64,000 bases of DNA from Novosphingobium decolorationis (GCF_018417475.1 NZ_CP054856.1:3689001-3753000); one strand, 5' to 3'; positions 34,556 through 44,268 are shown, counted from the stretch's first letter. Translations and numbers: made by a program. Notes: a model not told the origin generated them from the sequence alone.

Positions 34556-35287
34556 TCAGCGGGGAAAGCGGAATTCGGCGAGGGTCTCCACGATCTGCCC
34601 GTCTGCATCGACACGGCCGATGCCGATCCCTTCGACCATTCCCTCTGCGTGCGGGGGATCGGCCTTCGCCTGCGCCATGAAGGCATCGAGTTCTGGGCTC
34701 GTCTCGCGGGCAAGCAGGGTCAGGTGCGGATCGAACTGGGCAAAGACGTTGGGTGATCCGTAGCGCTCGAAGACGGGCAGTTTGTCGGGATAGGCCTCCA
34801 TCCATTCGGGCGGCTCCACTGCGTGGTCGCGCAAGGGTTCGGCCGCGCGCGTGACGAGGTCGGCGAGGCGCTGGAGTGCGGCGCTGCGCTCCAGGGTCAG
34901 GAACAGCCAGTCCGAGGGTGTGCGCTCGGCTCCCGTGATGACAAGCGGGATGCGCGCCTGCTCGCGGGCGAGCGCGCCGATGGCGGCGATCAGCCGCTCT
35001 TCCGAGCCTTGTGGGTACTGCGTCAGGTAGAGCGTTGCGTGCACCGCGTGCCCCCGCGCCTGGAAGCTGGTCATGCCGCGCGCGGCAAGATCCGCGCTTG
35101 CCTTCGTGACGGCCTCTTCGATCGCGGCGGAGGGAATGGCGTAGACGTTCAGGCGCACCGGCTCCTGGGCATGGGCGCCAAGCGCGAGCGTCATGCCGAC
35201 AAGACCGAGCATGGCGGCAAGGAGGCGGGCGAAGCCGTGGTGCAGCGCCCCACGCTCAGCCGCCCGGGTGGTAGCGTTTCTCGACAT
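34556..35287 (-). CDS. Exported LigT-like 2H phosphoesterase
   Basis: 243 aa from ATG 35287, overlapping the acylase end by 32 bp. The 2H phosphoesterase/2'-5' RNA ligase fold is marked by two HxTx motifs: HATL at residues 83-86 and HLTL at 188-191. An N-terminal signal peptide (ARLLAAMLGLVGMTLALGAHAQ) predicts export, which is unusual because LigT-like enzymes act on RNA or cyclic nucleotides in the cytoplasm. Substrate in the periplasm is unknown. Overlap and orientation make it the second gene of the acylase operon. Longer upstream open reading is antisense noise within the acylase gene. Confidence 0.8.
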   Translation of the reverse strand: MSRNATTRAAERGALHHGFARLLAAMLGLVGMTLALGAHAQEPVRLNVYAIPSAAIEEAVTKASADLAARGMTSFQARGHAVHATLYLTQYPQGSEERLIAAIGALAREQARIPLVITGAERTPSDWLFLTLERSAALQRLADLVTRAAEPLRDHAVEPPEWMEAYPDKLPVFERYGSPNVFAQFDPHLTLLARETSPELDAFMAQAKADPPHAEGMVEGIGIGRVDADGQIVETLAEFRFPR

Positions 35288-37445
35288 GGCCGGTGAGATC
35301 CTCGGGGTAGAAATAGACGGGGCGCAGGGCGCCTTGGGCATAGAGTTCGGCCTGGTCGGCGAAGTGCGGCGAGGCCGGATCGCCGTTTTCCCCGCCCGCC
35401 GTGACGGCGAGCGCGCGGACCTTCGGGCCGAATTCGACCACGGCGACGAAGCTGTTGCCGCTCGTGCCATAGTACTTGGTCGTGTTGGGGTAAGGCTTCG
35501 CGCCGAAGGACGCGAGCGAACCCCACACGGCCGAGGTGAAGGGCACCGGAAGGCTGGGCGCATCATCGTCGAAGTGGGGCGTGAGTGTGTTGTCGAGGCG
35601 CTGGAAGCGGTTGATGTCGCCCCATGCCACGCGCCAGGTGCCAAAGTCGCGGGTGAGGCGCACTACGGTGTCCTCAAGCGCGGCCAGCCGCGTGTCGGCA
35701 TCGAGGTCGCGGGCGATGTAGTCGGGCAGTTGCAGGTGCGCGGCCTTGGCCTTCGCGCGGTAGCTCGCCCCCAGGGTGTCCCCCCAGACGACCGCCAGCG
35801 AGGTCGCCTGTGAGGCATAGCCCCAGCGGTGGTCCCAACGGCGAAGAAGCGTGATCGGCTCGGCCAGCGCGGCGCGGCGGGGTTCCTCTTCGGGAAGGGC
35901 GTCGTAATCGGCCAGCAGTTGCGGGATCAGCATCGCGAAGGCGGGCAGGTGGCTGTCAAAGGCCGCCCCGACCAGCGCTTCCAGCGTGAAGTCGGTGCGT
36001 CCTTCCAGCACCGCATCGGCGTGGACGCCGCGGTAGTTGGGGCCGAACTGGTCCATGTACTTCGGGAAGTCTTCCGGCCTGGGGCTGTCCGGGCCTGCCG
36101 CGTCCCAGGGCCAGTCGTTGGTGTTGTGGACCCAGCCTACACCGGGGTCGATGGCGCTGGGCAGGCTCTCCAGCGTGTGGAGGCCCTGCCAATCGGTCGC
36201 GGGATCGGCTCCGTCGACGACCTCGGTATAGTCGAATGTGTCGTCGCGCACGGGCACGAACTGGGGGTGGAGATAGGCGATCTCACCCTTGCTATCGGCA
36301 AAGATCGTGTCGTTCGAGGAATTGGCGCGCCGTTCGGCTACGTCCAGGTAGCTGGCCAGATCCTCGGTCTTGGTGCGCAGCCAGGACTGCTCGAGGGCGG
36401 GGATTGGCTTCCACATGAGCGCCTGCGCGATCCACTTGCCGCCGTATTCGGCAACAACAGGCCCGTGGTGGGTGCGATAGACCGGGAAAGTACGCGTGCC
36501 CTTCGTCCCATCCTCGCGGCGATAGGCGAGGGTGAGGCTTTCCTCTCTCACCGGGCGCAGTTCGTCCCCATAGCGGGTGAAGCGCGCGCCGTCCTTCTCG
36601 ACCACGGTCTCGGCGAAGCTGTCGATGTTATCGACGCCCGAGGAGGTGTGCATCCAGCCGGTCCTGGTGTTGAAGCCCTGGTAGATGAAGAACTGGCCCC
36701 AGGTGCTGGCGCCATAGGCGTTGAGGCCTTCCTCGCTCGTCATCTGCAGTTCGGAGCGGAAGTAGAAGCTGGTGTGCGGATTGATGAGGAGGAGCGCGTG
36801 GCCGTTCTTCGTGTGGCCTGGCGCAATGGCGATACCGTTGGAGCCGCTCGGTTCGCGCGGGGCCGCGCCGGCTTCCAGCGCGGTCAGCGCAATCTCGCGC
36901 TTTTCATAAAAGGCCTGGAGCTGGCTGAGCGGGATCGACCGCTCGATGTCGCCGCCGATGCTGCCTTCGGTAAAGGAGAGCGCCATCCACGGCTCGAACC
37001 GGGTCACGACGCGGGGGCGTACCTCGGGGTGGGTGGCGAGGTAGTAGTTGAGCCCGTCCGCCCAGGCGTCCATCAGCGCGCGTAGCCAGGCCGGACTTTC
37101 GCTGTACTGGGCCTTGAGCCTGGAGGGATCGACGAAGAGGCGCTGGCGCAGGTCCTGCCAGATCGCGCTTTCCCCTTCCGCCTCGGCAACGCGGCCCAGC
37201 GCGGTCAGGTAGTTCATCTCGATGCGCGCGAAGTCGTCCTCGGCCTGTGCGTAGATCGCGCCGAAGACGGCATCGGCGTCGGTCGTGCCGTGGACGTGGG
37301 CGATGCCCCAGTCGTCGCGCGTGATCGTCACGTCCCGGGCGTGGGCGGACCAGCGCGCGGTTTCGGAGGCCGGGGCGGCGCTGGCCTGAACGGGCGCAAG
37401 GCTGGAGGCGAAGAGGGCGGCAAGGAGGAGAGCGGGGCGTGTCAT
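35256..37445 (-). CDS. Penicillin/AHL acylase family Ntn-hydrolase
   Basis: 729 aa with a signal peptide (LLLAALFASSLAPVQASA). Periplasmic N-terminal nucleophile hydrolase that cleaves itself into two chains. The cut site GSNGIAIAPGHTKNGHALLLINPH (near residue 200) places Ser at the start of the beta chain, preceded by the alpha chain. Later segments YRTHHGPV and HNTNDWPWD fit the family. Relatives (PvdQ, AiiD, aculeacin acylase) remove acyl chains from N-acyl homoserine lactones or lipopeptides. The substrate here cannot be told from sequence. A quorum-quenching or beta-lactam side activity is possible. Confidence 0.9.
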   Translation of the reverse strand: MTRPALLLAALFASSLAPVQASAAPASETARWSAHARDVTITRDDWGIAHVHGTTDADAVFGAIYAQAEDDFARIEMNYLTALGRVAEAEGESAIWQDLRQRLFVDPSRLKAQYSESPAWLRALMDAWADGLNYYLATHPEVRPRVVTRFEPWMALSFTEGSIGGDIERSIPLSQLQAFYEKREIALTALEAGAAPREPSGSNGIAIAPGHTKNGHALLLINPHTSFYFRSELQMTSEEGLNAYGASTWGQFFIYQGFNTRTGWMHTSSGVDNIDSFAETVVEKDGARFTRYGDELRPVREESLTLAYRREDGTKGTRTFPVYRTHHGPVVAEYGGKWIAQALMWKPIPALEQSWLRTKTEDLASYLDVAERRANSSNDTIFADSKGEIAYLHPQFVPVRDDTFDYTEVVDGADPATDWQGLHTLESLPSAIDPGVGWVHNTNDWPWDAAGPDSPRPEDFPKYMDQFGPNYRGVHADAVLEGRTDFTLEALVGAAFDSHLPAFAMLIPQLLADYDALPEEEPRRAALAEPITLLRRWDHRWGYASQATSLAVVWGDTLGASYRAKAKAAHLQLPDYIARDLDADTRLAALEDTVVRLTRDFGTWRVAWGDINRFQRLDNTLTPHFDDDAPSLPVPFTSAVWGSLASFGAKPYPNTTKYYGTSGNSFVAVVEFGPKVRALAVTAGGENGDPASPHFADQAELYAQGALRPVYFYPEDLTGHVEKRYHPGG

Positions 37446-37571
37446 CGTCTGCTGGTGCTATGCGCGCGTTCTGCGCGAGGCAAGCGCGGTGAGGGCGGGA
37501 CGCGCCGGAGGGGATCGCTAGGGCCTTTCAGGGCCGCCCCTCGTTGCAATTCCTGCACAATCGAACGCAAT

Positions 37572-37638
37572 AACCGTACAGCGCGGTATATTGACGAATT
37601 GTGTCTGAAGGGTCACTGGCCGACCGTTCTGTACGGTT
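37572..37638. promoter_or_regulatory. Inverted repeat before the RND efflux operon (candidate TetR operator)
   Basis: AACCGTACAG (37572-37581) and CTGTACGGTT (37629-37638) are perfect inverted copies 47 bp apart, ending at the ATG at 37639. The left copy continues into GCGCGGTATA, giving an ACCG/CGGT semi-palindrome. A related TACCGTATGGTA lies before the tetR gene. This fits control of the pump and regulator by the same TetR protein. Confidence 0.6.
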
Positions 37639-38832
37639 ATGGAGTGTCCGTTGTTGTCCATGTTTTCGCCGCTTGCGGGAAATGCCCCCCGATCCGCACG
37701 GCGCTCGCGCACCAGGGGCGCCGCCTGTGGCGCTGCGCTGGCCCTGATCCTCACGCTGGGCGCCTGCGCCGGTGAACCCGAAGCCAAGGCTCCCGAGCCC
37801 GCGCGGGTCGATGTCATGGTCATGCAGCCGCGCGACCTGCCGCGCGACATGGACTTCTCCGGGCGCACCAGCGCCTATCGCGTCGCCGAGATCCGCCCGC
37901 AGGTGAACGGCATCCTGCAGCGCCGCTTCTTCACCGAGGGCGTGGATGTCGCCAAGGGGCAGACGCTCTACCAGATCGACCCCTCGGTCTATCAGGCGAC
38001 CTACAACCGCGCGGTGGCGAACCTGGCCTCGGCCCGCAATCTGGCCCGCCGCTACGAGGATCTCGTCGCCGACAAGGTCGTCTCGCGCCAGCAGCGCGAC
38101 GATGCCGTGGCCGCCTGGCACCAGGCCGAGGCCGAAGTGCAAGCCGCCCACATCGACCTGCAGCGCACGCACCTGTCCTCTCCGATCACCGGGCGCATCG
38201 GCCGTTCGCTGACGACCGAGGGCGCACTTGTCTCGGCCGATCAGGCGGTGGCGCTGACCACGGTGACGCAGCTCGATCCCATCTTCGTCGACATCCAGCA
38301 GTCGAGCGATGAACTCCTGCGCCTGCGCCGCCACCTCACCGACAAGAACCTGACGGCGGGGAGCGGTGCGAAAATCCCGGTCGAACTCACGCTGGAGGAC
38401 GGCAAGCCCTATGAGATCAAGGGCAAGCTTTCGTTCTCCGAAGTGAATGTCGATCCGGGCACGGGCATGACCACGCTGCGCGCGATCTTCCCCAACCCCG
38501 AACACCTGCTGCTGCCGGGCATGTACGTGCGCGCCAAGGTGCGCGCCTCGGTCGCACACAGTGCCTTCCTGGTGCCCCAGAACGCGATCTTGCGCGACCT
38601 TCACGCCGATCCGTTCGTCTATGTCGTGAGCCGGGACGGCAGCGCCAAGGAGGTCCACGTCACCCTCGATGGATCGAGCGGCAATTCCTGGATCGTCACG
38701 CAGGGCCTCCATGCCGGGGACCGGGTGATCACCAACGGCCTCGAAGCCGTGCGCCCAGGCGCCAAGGTTGCGGTCGAGGAGGTCTCCGGCGGCGCCGCCG
38801 CCAATCGCGTGGCGAGCGCGGAGGCCCACTGA
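37639..38832 (+). CDS. RND efflux membrane-fusion protein (AcrA/MexA type)
   Basis: 397 aa from ATG 37639 (or 37660, MFSPLAG). Periplasmic adaptor of a tripartite drug efflux pump. A lipobox LGAC lies near residue 42, so it is a lipoprotein. Domain order is typical: beta-barrel start (VMQPRDLPRDMDFSG), lipoyl half (IRPQVNGILQRRFFTEG, VAKGQTLYQIDP), long alpha-hairpin (SARNLARRYEDLVADKVVSRQQRDDAV), second lipoyl half (LSSPITGRIGRSL), and barrel (GMYVRAKV). First gene of the operon; the inner pump starts 1 bp after its stop. The inverted repeat immediately upstream suggests TetR control. Confidence 0.92.
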   Translation: MECPLLSMFSPLAGNAPRSARRSRTRGAACGAALALILTLGACAGEPEAKAPEPARVDVMVMQPRDLPRDMDFSGRTSAYRVAEIRPQVNGILQRRFFTEGVDVAKGQTLYQIDPSVYQATYNRAVANLASARNLARRYEDLVADKVVSRQQRDDAVAAWHQAEAEVQAAHIDLQRTHLSSPITGRIGRSLTTEGALVSADQAVALTTVTQLDPIFVDIQQSSDELLRLRRHLTDKNLTAGSGAKIPVELTLEDGKPYEIKGKLSFSEVNVDPGTGMTTLRAIFPNPEHLLLPGMYVRAKVRASVAHSAFLVPQNAILRDLHADPFVYVVSRDGSAKEVHVTLDGSSGNSWIVTQGLHAGDRVITNGLEAVRPGAKVAVEEVSGGAAANRVASAEAH

Positions 38833-38833
38833 C

Positions 38834-41800
38834 ATGGCCCGCTATTTCATCGACCGGCCCGTCTTCGCATGGGTCATCGCGCTCATCATCATGTTGGTGG
38901 GCGCGATCTTCGTGGTCTCGCTGCCGATCGCGCAGTACCCCAATATCGCGCCGCCCCCGATCACGGTCTCGGTCACCTATCCCGGCGCTTCGGCCGAAAC
39001 GGTGCGCGATACGGTGATCCAGCCCATCGAGCAGCAGATGTACGGCCTCGATGGCCTGGAATACATGTCGGCCAATGCGCAGGCCGACGGGTCGGCGCAG
39101 ATCGTGCTGACCTTCATCCAGGGCACCGATCCGAACATCGCGCAGGTGCAGGTCCAGAACAAGCTCTCGCTTGCCCAGCCCATGCTGCCCGCCGAAGTGG
39201 TCGCGCAGGGGCTCTCGGTGACCAAGGCCACGCGCAACTTCATGCTGGTCGCCTCCTTCACTTCGAAGGACCACTCGATGGACCGCGCGGCCATCGGCGA
39301 CTACCTCGCCTCGAACGTGACCAACCCGCTGGCGCGTATCTCGGGCGTGGGCGACTACATCCTGTTTGGCTCCGAATACGCGATGCGCATCTGGGTCAAG
39401 CCGGAACGCCTGCAGAGCTATGGCCTCACCATCAGCGACGTTCAGAACGCGATTGCCAGCCAGAACGTGCAGGTCTCGTCAGGCGAAATCGGCGGCTTGC
39501 CGGCGCGCAAGGGCCAGTTGCTGGACGCCACCGTGGTTGGCCCGACGCGCTTCACCGACCCCGAGCAGTTCCGCAACGTCCTCCTCAAGGTCAACACCGA
39601 CGGCTCGCAGGTGCGCCTCAAGGACGTGGCCGATGTCGAGCTCAACAGCCAGAACATGCAGCCGCGCGGCCTGATGAACGGCAGCGACACCGCCGCGATC
39701 GGCATCAACCTTGCCCCCGGCGCCAACCAGATGGAAGTCGCCGCCGCGATCAAGAGCGAACTGACCCGGCTGGAGCAGTATTTCCCGGAAGGCCTCACGG
39801 TCAATTTCCCCTATGATACGACGCCCGTCGTCAAGCTCTCGCTGGAGGAAGTGGTCGAGACCCTGATCGTCGCGATCCTTCTGGTGGTGGGCGTGATGTA
39901 CCTCTTCCTCCAGAACGTGCGCGCGACGCTGATCCCCACCATCGCGGTGCCGGTCGTGCTCCTGGGCACCTTCGCCGTGCTCGGCTTCTTCGGGTTCACG
40001 ATCAACACCCTGAGCATGCTGGGGATGGTGCTCGCCATCGGCCTCCTCGTCGATGACGCCATCGTCGTGGTCGAGAACGTCGAGCGCCTGATGGTCGAGG
40101 AGCATCTCAGCCCGCTCGAGGCCACGCGCAAGTCGATGGACCAGATCACCGGCGCGCTGGTGGGCATCGCCCTTGTCATCTCCACGGTGTTCCTGCCGAT
40201 GGCCTTCTTCGGCGGCTCGGCGGGCGTGGTCTATCGCCAGTTCTCGATCACCATCATCTCCTCGATGCTGCTTTCGGCCTTCGTGGCGATCACCTTCACC
40301 CCGGCGCTGTGCGCCACGATCCTGAAACCCCATGACCCTTCCAAGGCAAAGAAGGGGGGCTTCTTCCACGGCTTCAATACGCGCTACGATGCCATGGTGA
40401 CGCGCTATGGCGGCGGGGTCGCAGGGGTCCTGCGCCACATGCGTCCGGCGGCCATCGTCTATGTCGCGCTGACCGCGGGCACGCTCTACCTGCTGCAGGT
40501 CCTGCCCTCGGGCTTCATGCCCGAGGAGGACCAGAGCACCGTCTTCGTGCAGGTGCAGCTCAAGCCCGGATCGACCGCGGAGATGACCGAGAAGGTCAAC
40601 AACGACATTCGCGCCTACTTCCAGGACCACGAGAAGGAGGCCGTGAACAGCGTGCTTTCGGTCATGGGCTTCAACTTTGGCGGGCGCGCGCAGGATGCCG
40701 GCATCGTTATCGTGGGCCTCAAGGACTTCGAGACACGCGAGGGCGCCGAGAACACCGCGATGGCGGTGGTCGAGCGGGCCATGGCGCACTTCCACGACTA
40801 CAAGGGCGCGACGGTAACCCCGTTCCTGCCGCCTGCGGTCATGGAACTGGGCAACGCCAGCGGCTTCGACCTAGAACTGGAGGACCGTGGGCACTTGGGC
40901 CATGAGGCGCTGATTGCGGCACGCAACCAGCTTCTGCAAAAGGCCCGCAGCGATCCGCGTCTGGTCGCCGTGCGCCCCAACGGTCTCGACGACATTCCGC
41001 AGGCCCACTTCGTGATCGACCGCGAGAAGGCCGAGGCACAGGGCGTCTCGATGGCCGAGATCAACACGACGCTGCAAGGCTCGTTCGGGCAGCTCTACGT
41101 CAACCAGTTCACCCGGTCGGGGCGCACCAAGCGCGTCTTCATCCAGGGTGAGATCGACAAGCGCATGCAGCCCGAAGACCTCGATTACTGGTACCTGCGT
41201 AACGACCAGGGCCAGATGGTTCCGCTCTCGGGCGTGGTGCGGATCGACTGGAAGGTCGGCGCGCAGAAGCTGGAACGCTTCAATGGCGTAGAATCGATCG
41301 AGATCCTGGGCGAACCGGCGCGCGGCGTCAGCTCGGGCGAAGCGATGGCGATCATGGAAGGCTACATCGACGAACTGCCCGAGGGCATCAGCCATGAATG
41401 GACCTCGGTCTCCTTCGAACAGGAGCAGTCGTCCGGGCAGGCGGGCAAGCTCTATGTGGTCTCGATCGTCGCGGTGCTGCTGTGCCTGGCCGCGCTCTAT
41501 GAAAGCTCGGCGATCCCCGTCGCGGTGATCCTGGCGGTGCCGTTGGGCGTGCTGGGGGCGGTGGCGGCCTCGCTGATGCGTGGCCTGCAGAACGACATCT
41601 ACTTCCAGGTCGGTCTGCTCACCACCGTGGGCCTTGCCACCAAGAACTCGATCCTCATCGTCGAGTTCGCGCGCGAGGGCTATGACCAGGGCATGGAGCT
41701 GGTCGAGGCGGCCATCCACGCCGCCAAGGAACGTCTGCGCCCGATCCTGATGACCTCCTTTGCCTTCATTCTGGGCACGCTGCCGCTGGCGGTGGCCTCG

Positions 41801-42001
41801 GGCGCAGGCGCGGGTTCGCACGTCGCCATCGGTACGGCGGTCGTGGGCGGCATGATCGGGGCGACGATCCTCGTGATCTTCCTTGTGCCCGCCTTCTTCG
41901 TGGGCGTGATGAGGCTCTTCAAGGTGCCGCGTCAGGACTACTCCAAGCCGCATTCAGGCCCCACGCCCTATATCCCCGAGCACACCGGACAGGAGGCATG
42001 A
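38834..42001 (+). CDS. RND (HAE-1) efflux pump, AcrB/MexB type
   Basis: 1055 aa from ATG 38834 (MARYFIDRPVFAWV), starting one base after the adaptor stop. Proton-driven inner-membrane pump with 12 membrane segments. RND hallmarks: YPNIAPPPITVSVTYPGAS porter region, LLVDDAIVVVENVER with the proton-relay Asp pair, and LVATKNSILIVEFA-like TM10 (VGLATKNSILIVEFAREG). Porter duplications are visible (FMPEEDQ). No gap or frameshift. Likely exports hydrophobic drugs, solvents or aromatics. Ends in ATGA overlap with the outer-membrane gene. Confidence 0.96.
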   Translation: MARYFIDRPVFAWVIALIIMLVGAIFVVSLPIAQYPNIAPPPITVSVTYPGASAETVRDTVIQPIEQQMYGLDGLEYMSANAQADGSAQIVLTFIQGTDPNIAQVQVQNKLSLAQPMLPAEVVAQGLSVTKATRNFMLVASFTSKDHSMDRAAIGDYLASNVTNPLARISGVGDYILFGSEYAMRIWVKPERLQSYGLTISDVQNAIASQNVQVSSGEIGGLPARKGQLLDATVVGPTRFTDPEQFRNVLLKVNTDGSQVRLKDVADVELNSQNMQPRGLMNGSDTAAIGINLAPGANQMEVAAAIKSELTRLEQYFPEGLTVNFPYDTTPVVKLSLEEVVETLIVAILLVVGVMYLFLQNVRATLIPTIAVPVVLLGTFAVLGFFGFTINTLSMLGMVLAIGLLVDDAIVVVENVERLMVEEHLSPLEATRKSMDQITGALVGIALVISTVFLPMAFFGGSAGVVYRQFSITIISSMLLSAFVAITFTPALCATILKPHDPSKAKKGGFFHGFNTRYDAMVTRYGGGVAGVLRHMRPAAIVYVALTAGTLYLLQVLPSGFMPEEDQSTVFVQVQLKPGSTAEMTEKVNNDIRAYFQDHEKEAVNSVLSVMGFNFGGRAQDAGIVIVGLKDFETREGAENTAMAVVERAMAHFHDYKGATVTPFLPPAVMELGNASGFDLELEDRGHLGHEALIAARNQLLQKARSDPRLVAVRPNGLDDIPQAHFVIDREKAEAQGVSMAEINTTLQGSFGQLYVNQFTRSGRTKRVFIQGEIDKRMQPEDLDYWYLRNDQGQMVPLSGVVRIDWKVGAQKLERFNGVESIEILGEPARGVSSGEAMAIMEGYIDELPEGISHEWTSVSFEQEQSSGQAGKLYVVSIVAVLLCLAALYESSAIPVAVILAVPLGVLGAVAASLMRGLQNDIYFQVGLLTTVGLATKNSILIVEFAREGYDQGMELVEAAIHAAKERLRPILMTSFAFILGTLPLAVASGAGAGSHVAIGTAVVGGMIGATILVIFLVPAFFVGVMRLFKVPRQDYSKPHSGPTPYIPEHTGQEA

Positions 42002-43446
42002 TCATGCGCAAGCCCCCCCTGAGCAGCCTTCTGGCCCTGACCTTTGCAGGCGCCCTCGCGGGCTGTTCGTTCACCCCCAAATACGAACGCCCGGACCTTC
42101 CGGTGGCCCAGGCGTGGCCCGAGGACCTGCAAGCCGCCGCCGGAGAACCGGGCTTGGGAGAGGATGCGGAAAAGACCCTGCGCTGGGAGGAGTTCTATCG
42201 CTCCGCCCCCTTGCGCGAGGTCATCCGGCTTGGCCTTGAGAACAACCGCGACCTGCGCCAGGCCGTGCTCAACGTTCAGGCGTACCGCGCGCGTTACCGG
42301 ATCCAGCACGCGGACCTGTTCCCGACGCTGGAGGCGGGCGCGGACGGATCGCTCCAGCGCCTGCCCGCCGACCTGTCGCAGACCGGGCAGGGCCATGTCT
42401 TTGAACAGTATGGCCTGGACGTGGGCACGACGTCTTACGAACTCGATCTGTTCGGACGCATCCGCAGCCTCAATTCCGAGGCCATGCAGACCTACCTCGC
42501 CAGCGAGCAGGCGCGCCGCGCAAGCCAGATCACGCTCGTCGCCAACATCGCCATCGCCTTCCTGACGCTGGAGATCGACCGGCAGCGCCTCGACCTCAGC
42601 CAGCGCACGCTCTCCAACTACGAGGAGGCACTCGGCCTTGTCGAACGGGGATTGGAAGTCGGCACGGCGACCGAACTGGACCGGCGGCAGGCGGCGACGC
42701 TGGTGGCGCAGACCCAGGCCGAAGTGCAGCGCGGCACGCGCCTTGTGGCGACCGACACCAACGCGCTGCGCCTGCTGGTCGGCACCACGCTGCCCGAAGG
42801 CTTCGATAGAGGCTTCATTGCCGATGACACGATCCTCGCCCGCGTGCCCGCCGGGCTTCCCGCCGCGCTCCTCCAGCGCCGCCCCGACATCATGGAGGCC
42901 GAGCATCAACTGATGGCGGCCAACGCCGACATCGGCGCGGCGCGCGCGGCCTTCTTCCCGCAGGTGACCCTGACAGGCTCGGGCGGGACGGTCAGCGACG
43001 GCGTCTCGGGCCTGTTCGGAAATGGGCAGGGGACCTGGTCGTTCCTCCCGCACATCAGCCTGCCGATCTTCACCGGCGGGCGGCTGAAGGGCAACTTGCG
43101 CTACGCTGAACTGACCCGCGACATGCGCGTGGCGGCTTATGAGAAGTCGATCCAGACGGCCTTTCGTGAAGTCTCCGATGGCCTCGCCGCGCGCGCGACC
43201 TTTGGTCGGCAGCTGGCCGCGCAGCAGCGCGAGGTGGCTTCCTCGCAAGGCTATCTCGACCTCGCCGACAAGGCCTACCGGGGCGGGGTGCGCGACTACC
43301 TCGTCGTGCTCGATGCGCAGCGCACGGTCTTCTCTGCGCAGCAGCAATACCTTGTCGATCACCTCGCGCAGCTGACCGGCGAGATCCAGCTCTACCAGGC
43401 GCTGGGCGGTGGCTGGTCGCCGCAGGACGACGCGACGTCTCTCTAG
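41998..43446 (+). CDS. Outer-membrane efflux factor (NodT/OprM family)
   Basis: 482 aa from ATG 41998 (ATG 42004 is also possible), overlapping the pump gene by four bases. Lipoprotein signal LAGCSF (lipid-modified Cys near residue 22). Two repeated structural halves of the trimeric channel are visible, including YRARYRIQHADLFPTLEAGADGSL and ADIGAARAAFFPQVTLTGSGG, both typical of the family. It completes the tripartite pump. The downstream tetR gene has its own start and spacing. Confidence 0.94.
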   Translation: MIMRKPPLSSLLALTFAGALAGCSFTPKYERPDLPVAQAWPEDLQAAAGEPGLGEDAEKTLRWEEFYRSAPLREVIRLGLENNRDLRQAVLNVQAYRARYRIQHADLFPTLEAGADGSLQRLPADLSQTGQGHVFEQYGLDVGTTSYELDLFGRIRSLNSEAMQTYLASEQARRASQITLVANIAIAFLTLEIDRQRLDLSQRTLSNYEEALGLVERGLEVGTATELDRRQAATLVAQTQAEVQRGTRLVATDTNALRLLVGTTLPEGFDRGFIADDTILARVPAGLPAALLQRRPDIMEAEHQLMAANADIGAARAAFFPQVTLTGSGGTVSDGVSGLFGNGQGTWSFLPHISLPIFTGGRLKGNLRYAELTRDMRVAAYEKSIQTAFREVSDGLAARATFGRQLAAQQREVASSQGYLDLADKAYRGGVRDYLVVLDAQRTVFSAQQQYLVDHLAQLTGEIQLYQALGGGWSPQDDATSL

Positions 43447-43548
43447 GACACGAGAGGCCCGGTCCACGCCGCCGTGTGTGGGCCGGGCCCTGCCGTTTGC
43501 GGGACAGGGCGTCTTGCGAAGGGAGGATGTTCGCTCCTATTGCGAACG

Positions 43549-43560
43549 TACCGTATGGTA
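43549..43560. promoter_or_regulatory. Palindrome before tetR (candidate operator)
   Basis: TACCGTATGGTA is a near-perfect palindrome 22 bp before the chosen GTG start. It shares the ACCGTA half-site with the inverted repeat upstream of the efflux operon, fitting autoregulation. Confidence 0.5.
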
Positions 43561-43581
43561 TCTGAAAAGGGGGAGGACGCG

Positions 43582-44199
43582 GTGCGAAAGAAGACGCAGA
43601 GCAAGCGCGAGGAGATCGTCGCGATTGCCCGCGCAGCCTTCCTGGACGGGGGCTACAGCGCAACCTCGATGGCGACCATCGCGGCGCTCGTCGGAGGATC
43701 GAAGGGCACCCTCTACGGCTATTTCTCCAGCAAGGAAGAGCTGTTCGGCGCGGTCGTGCGCGATGTCAGCGAAGAGCATGGGCTGCCCGTGCTGGCGCTG
43801 CTCGACGATCCGCGGGCCGACCTTGCCGAGACCATCTTCGCGCTTGCGCGCGCGCTCACCCGCTTCTTCGTGATGCCCGAGGCCATTGCCCACTACCGTT
43901 TGGCGGTGGGGGAATCGGGACGGTTCCCGAAGCTTGGCCAGATCTTCTTCGAGCAGGGGCAGAAAGAGGGTGAGGACATGGTGACCGCTTGGCTGGAGGA
44001 GCGCATCGCGCGCGGCGAACTCGCAGCGCGGCCCCCGCGGCTCCTTGCCCAGCAGTTCGTGGCGCTGTGCCGGGCTGGGCCCTGGAACGCCCTCTTGATG
44101 GGCGCGCCCGAGCAGCCGGGCGAGGCGCAGCTGGAGGAACTGGCCACACTGGCGGCGCAGACCTTCCTCGCCGCGCACGCGCGGCCCCACCCAGAGTGA
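43582..44199 (+). CDS. TetR-family repressor of the efflux operon
   Basis: 205 aa. Start chosen as GTG 43582 because GGGAGG sits 5 bp upstream; the longer frame runs through the candidate operator. N-terminal HTH is clear: SKREEIVAIARAAFLDGGYSATSMATIAALVGGSKGTLYGYFSSKEELF (core TSMATIA..SKGTLYGYF). A helical ligand-binding domain follows, ending AAQTFLAAHARP. It lies downstream of the pump genes in the same direction; a local repressor that is lifted by pump substrates is the natural reading. Confidence 0.9.
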   Translation: MRKKTQSKREEIVAIARAAFLDGGYSATSMATIAALVGGSKGTLYGYFSSKEELFGAVVRDVSEEHGLPVLALLDDPRADLAETIFALARALTRFFVMPEAIAHYRLAVGESGRFPKLGQIFFEQGQKEGEDMVTAWLEERIARGELAARPPRLLAQQFVALCRAGPWNALLMGAPEQPGEAQLEELATLAAQTFLAAHARPHPE

Positions 44200-44268
44200 T
44201 TCTGGGAGTGATTCCGGGAGTGGTGCCAGGAAGGGGCCGATGCGCGTGCACCGGCCCGTTCTATCCTC

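Noticed and set aside
35287..35644. N-terminal extension of the LigT-like gene
   Set aside because: The upstream frame lies wholly inside the acylase gene and encodes low-complexity Arg/Pro/Ser sequence; the signal peptide starts after Met at 35287.
35829..37085. 418-codon rightward frame
   Set aside because: Antisense to the acylase gene, which has a signal peptide and the GSNG site.
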